64,000 nucleotides of DNA from Cornus controversa. Taxonomy: Eukaryota > Streptophyta > Magnoliopsida > Cornales > Cornaceae. Where the stretch lies: contig CM048845.1 in NCBI GenBank assembly GCA_026545225.1, positions 17,205,001 to 17,269,000 on the forward strand, written 5' to 3'. Made by a program: the position numbers and the translations under genes. Shown here piece by piece: positions 59,111 through 64,000 of the stretch. Position 1 is the first letter of the stretch, and each line of letters begins with the position of its first letter. The notes under the pieces were generated by a model, which searched no databases, had not been told where the DNA came from, and saw nothing but the letters and a program-made list of their open reading frames with translations.

Positions 59111-61032
59111 TCCTTTACTATTTTGACCTTATATCCTCTTTGAATTACAAGCATTAACCATCATTACTTCATTATTATTGTCCATTGTTTTTTTTCACGT
59201 CAACTTTTCATTGACCGAACTCTACTTGCTTATGCTAAAAAAACAAAAAACAAAAAATACTTTATTTGCTTTTTTATTAATTTTAATAATAATACTTTTA
59301 ATTTTAATTTAAGTGAATGCTGTGTTATAATGTTTGTCACTGTCATATTGTTACTTGCTCTCTCTCTCTCTCTCTCTCTCTACATTTTCATAGTTGCATT
59401 GCATGACATTGGAAGTCATTTACACTTTATCAAAGAAAAAGTTAAATTCATTGTGTAAATTGAACACTTTTTTATTTCTTTAGTGACACTCCTAGACAGT
59501 TGAACTAAATAGTGAATTACTTTAAATGAGTTTCAAAATTTAACATTCAAAATAAAATATCACATTTTTACCTTAAAAAAGAGAGAAGAAATTCCAAATT
59601 CGAACGTGAATAAAATGTGTACTTAAATGATATGAAAAGAATTAAAATTTTTGAAACTCTAACTTTGAATCACATTCAATTCACTTGATGTCACCAAAGC
59701 TATCACCTCTTCTTTTCTCTTATTTTGTTTTTTTTTTTTTCTATTCAATCAATTAGTAACTCTTAAGTTTCTAAATATTATTTAAAATAACAATTAGAAT
59801 TTACAAAAAGCCTCTGAGTGGTATGCCTGTGATTTCTTCTCACAGGAAGGGCAATTTACAAAAGCACTGGATAGCAGCCAGCTTGCTAATGTAAGCGGGG
59901 ATGTAATGTTTATATGAAAATATATAGTACTTATTAAACTGTCTGTTCTCTCACGGCACGAGACCTATGAGAAGCCTCCAGGGCGGCTCCAACTATGTCG
60001 GACCAAGTCAAATTTTCCATTCAATTTACGAAGTATTCATATTCAAAGTCCAAAATACCCTCCAAATTTATATTGAACCCACTTTGGTTTATGCACGAGT
60101 GAAGAAGCCCATTGTCTTTTCGCTCCACTAGAAGAAAATTCAATCCATGGCTATCCAATTGTCTTTTCGATCCGTTAGAAGAACATTAAATCCCAACAAG
60201 TAGCATTGCAGTGACCAGCATTTAAGGTTTCTTGCAAATCCGAAATATTTTATATGGTATACTCTCTCTTTCTATATATATATATATAAAAGTAATAATA
60301 TCTTGTTCACCGCTAAATAAAAAATTTATTCACATTAATCACAGTAACCGCCGGATAGAATTGCTAAGTTTTTTTTTTATAATTGTCTTTTTTATATCAA
60401 ACACAGTTACTATATTTGGTGTGGATAAATTTTTTTTCACTTATGAATAAGAGATCATTACTATATATATATATATATTTACATATTTATACATATAGTT
60501 TTGGATGTTCTTTTAGAACTATGATAATCTTTTCGTGTTAGCTTTGTTTATGAAGATCGCAATTCAAGATGTATAAGTTGTGGGTCGGAGAAATTTTAGA
60601 AGGTTTAGTTGATGCATATGAATTGTTGGGTTAAATGCCCAATTGAAGACAATAAACACTCCTTGAACCCATTAAATTTTAATAAGATGGTTTGACTTTT
60701 TGGTTCATGCAATAACTATTTGCTTGGCTTTATAGTTTGAGAGTGAAATACCAGTTGTGGTCTTGGCAAAAAAAAGAGTATATGTTATTTTGGTGGGTTT
60801 TATTTTTTTGTTTTTTATTATTCTATAATCTTGTGAACTTTGTCTCGGTACAAATTAGACATACTATTACTTTGAATAGATTATATGGACATTTTTGTTT
60901 GATAGTCTCATTTTCCTTTCTTGTACCTTTAATTATTATTAACATAGTGTAGTCCATTTTGGGTTATACATTGGACTTTATGCATTTGACTTAAAGTTAC
61001 TAATCATATGAAATGAATTTCTAATTGTGATT
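59111..61032. other. Upstream intergenic DNA, no supported gene
   Basis: AT-rich. A (CT)n tract lies at 59358-59380. The plus-strand ORFs at 60232-60450 and 60737-60952 are hydrophobic and T-rich, with no domain I recognise. Confidence 0.45.
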
Positions 61033-61041
61033 TAGATATTA

Positions 61042-61822
61042 GGATAAATATCACTGACATCTCTAAATTTGTTGTATTGATATGTGGTTACAATTTTGTA
61101 AATTTTCGTCACCAACACCTCATGTCAGTTTTTTTATTTTTTTAATATGTGAAATATCTTAATTACTCATGATTATTTAAATATATTTTAATATAAAAAT
61201 ATCATAATAAAAAATGACCACAGTACCCTTCATTTTTTTTATTTTATGTTAATATTATTATTTATGAAAATAACTAATTATATATATTAGGTTATATATA
61301 TTATAGTGTATATATATAGATGAATATAGAAAAAGAAAATTAAATTTAATTACTTTTTTATTTTATGTTAACATTATTATTTATGGAAATAAATAATTAT
61401 ATATGTGGGTTATATATATTATAGTATACTGTATATATATAGATAGCTAGAGAAAAAAGAAAGAGAAATTTAATTAATTTTTTATTTTATGTTAACATTA
61501 TTATTTATGAAAATAAATAATTATATATTGATTACACATATTATAGTGTGTATATATATATATAGGTATATTCAAAGGGGTATTTTGGTCCATTAGATAG
61601 GGTTAAATGTGTAAATTTAGTATTCAAATGGGTTAGGTCAGAAGTTAAAGGGCACCATAGTCATGTCACCGTCAAAAAGTGATATAACACAGTATACTTT
61701 TGGCTGGAGGGGGTGTATGTGATATATGACACAAACCACAAGAAGTGTTAGTGAGAAAAATTTATAAAGTTGTAACCACATGTCAATACATCAAACTTCA
61801 GGAGTGTTAGTAATATTTAGCC
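61042..61822. mobile_element. MULE-like non-autonomous element, 781 bp
   Basis: Starts GGATAAATATCACTGACA and ends TGTTAGTAATATTTAGCC, with inverted similarity for about 80 bp, including TGTGGTTACAA on the left matched by TTGTAACCACA on the right. An exact 9-bp duplication TAGATATTA lies at 61033-61041 and 61823-61831. Layout and ends resemble the element at 4310-5784. The interior holds three tandem copies of a unit of about 120 bp (starting near 61238, 61355 and 61478) containing TTTTATGTTAA and ATTATTTATG. Confidence 0.9.
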
Positions 61823-62082
61823 TAGATATTATAAGGATCCATGATAAGACATTAAAACTAGTTTTGGGATTTAGACTATTGGTTTTGAGCTCAAATGTTG
61901 CTATGGCCTTTCTTAGCTCAGGTTTTTACTGCAGCTTATTAATTTGAGTGTTTGAAGAAAAAATGGTTTAATTTTAAAAAAAAATGAAGTGTTGAGATGT
62001 GCGCAAGGGTAGGATATTAAAATCTAAAGGTTAAATGTCTTAGCCAAACAACATTAGTATGATATTAAAATCTAATGGTTAA

Positions 62083-62818
62083 GGCCCCATTTGGGAGAGC
62101 TTCCTAATATCAAAAGGACTTCATTGATAAGACATTAACTTTTATATTATTTTTTTCTTGACAATATTATCCCTTATTCTTAACAAGGATTACAATCTTT
62201 AGAAAGCGTGAAGTCGACAATGGAAGGAAGTTGTGGTGGCTGCGGTGGAAGTGGCGATGTTGGTGAGGTAGTGGTGGAGGCGGTGGTGGAGGTGGAGGTG
62301 GAAGTGGAGGTAGCGGTGACAGTGGAGTTGGTGGCGGTGGTCGTGGTGTAAAGTGGTGACAGCGATGGTGGTGGTGGTGGAAAGCAGCAGTGGCGATGGT
62401 GATGGGGAGTTGGTGGCAGTGGCCATAGAGGTAGTGGTGGTGGTAGTGGAGGTGGCGATGGTGGTGGTGGAGGAGGTTGCAGTAGTGGTGATGGTGGAAG
62501 GCGACGGTAGCGGTAGTGGTGGCGGTGGAGGTGGAGGAACGAAAGACCAAAAGAGAATATAGCACAATCTTGTTAATATATAAGAAGTATATAGACGAAT
62601 TAGTAAAATAACAAATTTATTTCAAAAGAAAATTTGGCTTCCTAAAAGGAGATTCTAAAAGCAACATTTTTTTACTTCTCTGAAATGAGCTTTCCGACCA
62701 CCAACTTTTTCAGAAAAGCATTTACATATGTGTAACCAAACATCACATTTTTTTTAAAAGGACTTTTGATGCCTAGAAGGACTTTTCAAGACGTCAGGAA
62801 GCTCCCCCAAACAGGCAG
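62083..62818. mobile_element. Tourist/PIF-like MITE candidate, 736 bp
   Basis: Starts GGCCCCATTTGGGAGAGCTT and ends AAGCTCCCCCAAACAGGCAG, imperfect inverted repeats (the shared core is TTTGGG-[AG]-GAGCTTCCT). A 3-bp TAA lies on both sides (62080-62082 and 62819-62821). It sits inside the second unit of a 48-bp tandem repeat (GATATTAAAATCTAA at 62013 and 62061), which it splits: the remainder, AATGTCTTAGTCAAACAACA, follows at 62821. That interrupted repeat supports the borders. No transposase. Confidence 0.7.
62212..62540. repeat. GGN-rich trinucleotide array
   Basis: About 330 bp of GGTGGN, GGAGGT, GGCGAT and GTGGTGGTGG repeats on the plus strand. It gives long reading frames in several frames on both strands (poly-Val/Glu/Gly, or Pro/Thr/His), which I treat as composition artefacts. 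It is contained in the MITE candidate at 62083-62818. Confidence 0.88.
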
Positions 62819-62857
62819 TAAATGTCTTAGTCAAACAACATTAGATAACCAATCAAA

Positions 62858-62858
<1 letters not shown>

Positions 62859-62902
<44 letters not shown>
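62859..62902. repeat. (TA)n microsatellite
   Basis: An uninterrupted TA tract of about 44 bp at the left border of the foldback region. Confidence 0.93.
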
Positions 62903-62905
<3 letters not shown>

Positions 62906-64000
62906 ATGCGATATTCGTACTTCCCTTTTCTACATTTACGCTCCTATCTTAAACGAAATAACACTCCTAACCCACACTTTATAACTGAATGATTATTTTT
63001 TTAAAAACAATTACACAACTATCTTTTCAATATCACTCTCTCTATCTTCAGTATTTAATGTTTTTGGTCACTTTTGAGAGGATCCAAAAGGAAAAAATAA
63101 ATAAATAATATATATATATATATATACATACATACAAAAAAAATATTCTTTTTTGAGAGGACCTAAAAAAAAAGAAGGTTATTCATATTGTATAAATTGT
63201 CTCTTTTGACCGGACCAAAAAAAAAAAGTTATCTTCGTTGAATATTTATCTCTTTTGACAGGAACTAGAAAAAAAAGATCTAATTTTTTATTTTTTTTAA
63301 GAAATTATTTCTTTTGACAAGACAAAAAAAATGTTATCTCTGTTGAATAAATTTTTTCCTTTGACAGGACTCCAAAAATATATATATAGTACAAAAAGAA
63401 ATGAACTAAAAAAATCTATCCGAATAAATTCTCGTTTAACAAGACCGAGAAAAAAATTATTTCTCTTGAATAAATAATATGTTTTGACTTCAAGAAAGAA
63501 GTTATTTTTCTTTTGATAATGACAAAAAAAAAAGTACTAAAGGGAAGTAACTAATTTAAAAAAAAAAAAGGTTAAAAATTCTTAGTACATAGTTATGGTA
63601 TTATAAAATAATGAGTTAAAAAAGTTAAAGTTTATAGTATAAAGGATAGTTATGGTATTATAAAATAAGAAATGATCAATTAATTAGTTTAAGGCCTTTT
63701 TGTCATTTCATTTAAAATAAAAAGGTTTGCAACCATGAAAAAGGGAGTGCGGATAGGTGATATCCGCACTCCACTTTTTCACGATTGCACTCCACTCGCA
63801 TTTTTCTTTTAGATAAAAGGACGAGAAGGTCTCTAAACTCATTAATGAATCATCCCTTATTTTATAATACCATAACTACCCTTTATACAATAAATTTTAA
63901 TTCTTTTTATTTCGTTTAGTAATTTCTTTTGGGTTCCGACCAAAAAGAACCTTTTTCTCGAGTACTTTTTTTTTATCCAGTTAAAAGTGATAATTTATTC
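62903..64000. mobile_element. Large foldback element, running off the right edge
   Basis: A near-perfect palindrome is centred at about 63759: GGAGTGCGGATA on the left and ATATCCGCACTCC on the right. The inverted match continues outward with breaks: ATGGTATTATAAAATAAG (63650-63667) pairs with CTTATTTTATAATACCAT (63858-63875), and AAAGTACTAAAGGG-type sequence on the left pairs with the segment near 63920-63945. The left arm also holds a minisatellite. The right arm is cut by the window end. Confidence 0.75.
63060..63520. repeat. Degenerate minisatellite, about 50-60-bp unit
   Basis: Seven or so units each contain TCTTTTGACAGGAC-like sequence, an A-rich run, then GTTATCTCTGTTGAATAAAT-like sequence. 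Spacing varies because of A-run length. It lies in the left arm of the foldback element; a reverse-oriented match begins in the right arm near 63935. Confidence 0.7.

Noticed and set aside
62167..62567. Long ORFs on both strands (122-132 codons) rich in Pro, Thr, His or Val
   Set aside because: They are read from a GGN trinucleotide array in several frames at once, with no start context or domain.

Overview
This window is nuclear DNA from a flowering plant, most likely a eudicot. It is AT-rich, with long (TA)n, (GA)n and (CA)n tracts, a dense load of plant-type transposons, and one intron-bearing housekeeping gene whose protein matches plant mitochondrial phosphate carriers. No bacterial, organellar or viral gene blocks are present. 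I cannot name the species from sequence alone.

The one intact cellular gene is on the minus strand at 53665-58936. Its six exons join in frame to a 377-residue mitochondrial phosphate carrier (PHT3/MPT3 type). Every junction has GT-AG borders and the codon phases match. Intron 3 carries a 438-bp hAT-type MITE with a perfect 8-bp target duplication and an 80-bp tandem duplication. Intron 1 carries microsatellites and a 200-bp duplication that brackets retrotransposon debris.

Layout. 1-1230: diverged tandem repeat. 1952-2511: hAT MITE. 4095-6235: LINE reverse transcriptase fragment split by a 1475-bp MULE-like element with a 9-bp target duplication. 6236-12050: Ty1/copia remnant carrying a Ty3/gypsy LTR (A), itself split by a solo LTR (B). 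12051-19205: Athila-type gypsy remnants, including two LTRs in opposite orientation. 19206-21405: a non-autonomous LTR element with internal repeats. 21411-32886: two decayed chromovirus-like gypsy elements on the minus strand; the gag of the second is split by an Athila-type solo LTR. 32887-41665: Sirevirus-like copia remnants with two LTRs, the second split by a gypsy solo LTR (E). 41666-53124: mostly non-coding, with a hAT MITE, a 656-bp tandem duplication, a foldback element, a LINE tail and a decayed hAT-like MITE. 53665-58936: the phosphate carrier gene. 59111-64000: upstream DNA with a second MULE-like element, a Tourist-like MITE full of GGN repeats, and a large foldback running off the right edge.

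Apart from the phosphate carrier, all recognisable coding sequence is transposon-derived and broken by stops or frameshifts. I found no clear new gene system. The most unusual signal is that related gypsy LTRs carry, at a similar position, arrays of different short inverted motifs that all contain TCGA, as if a motif cassette had been exchanged while its flanks stayed homologous.
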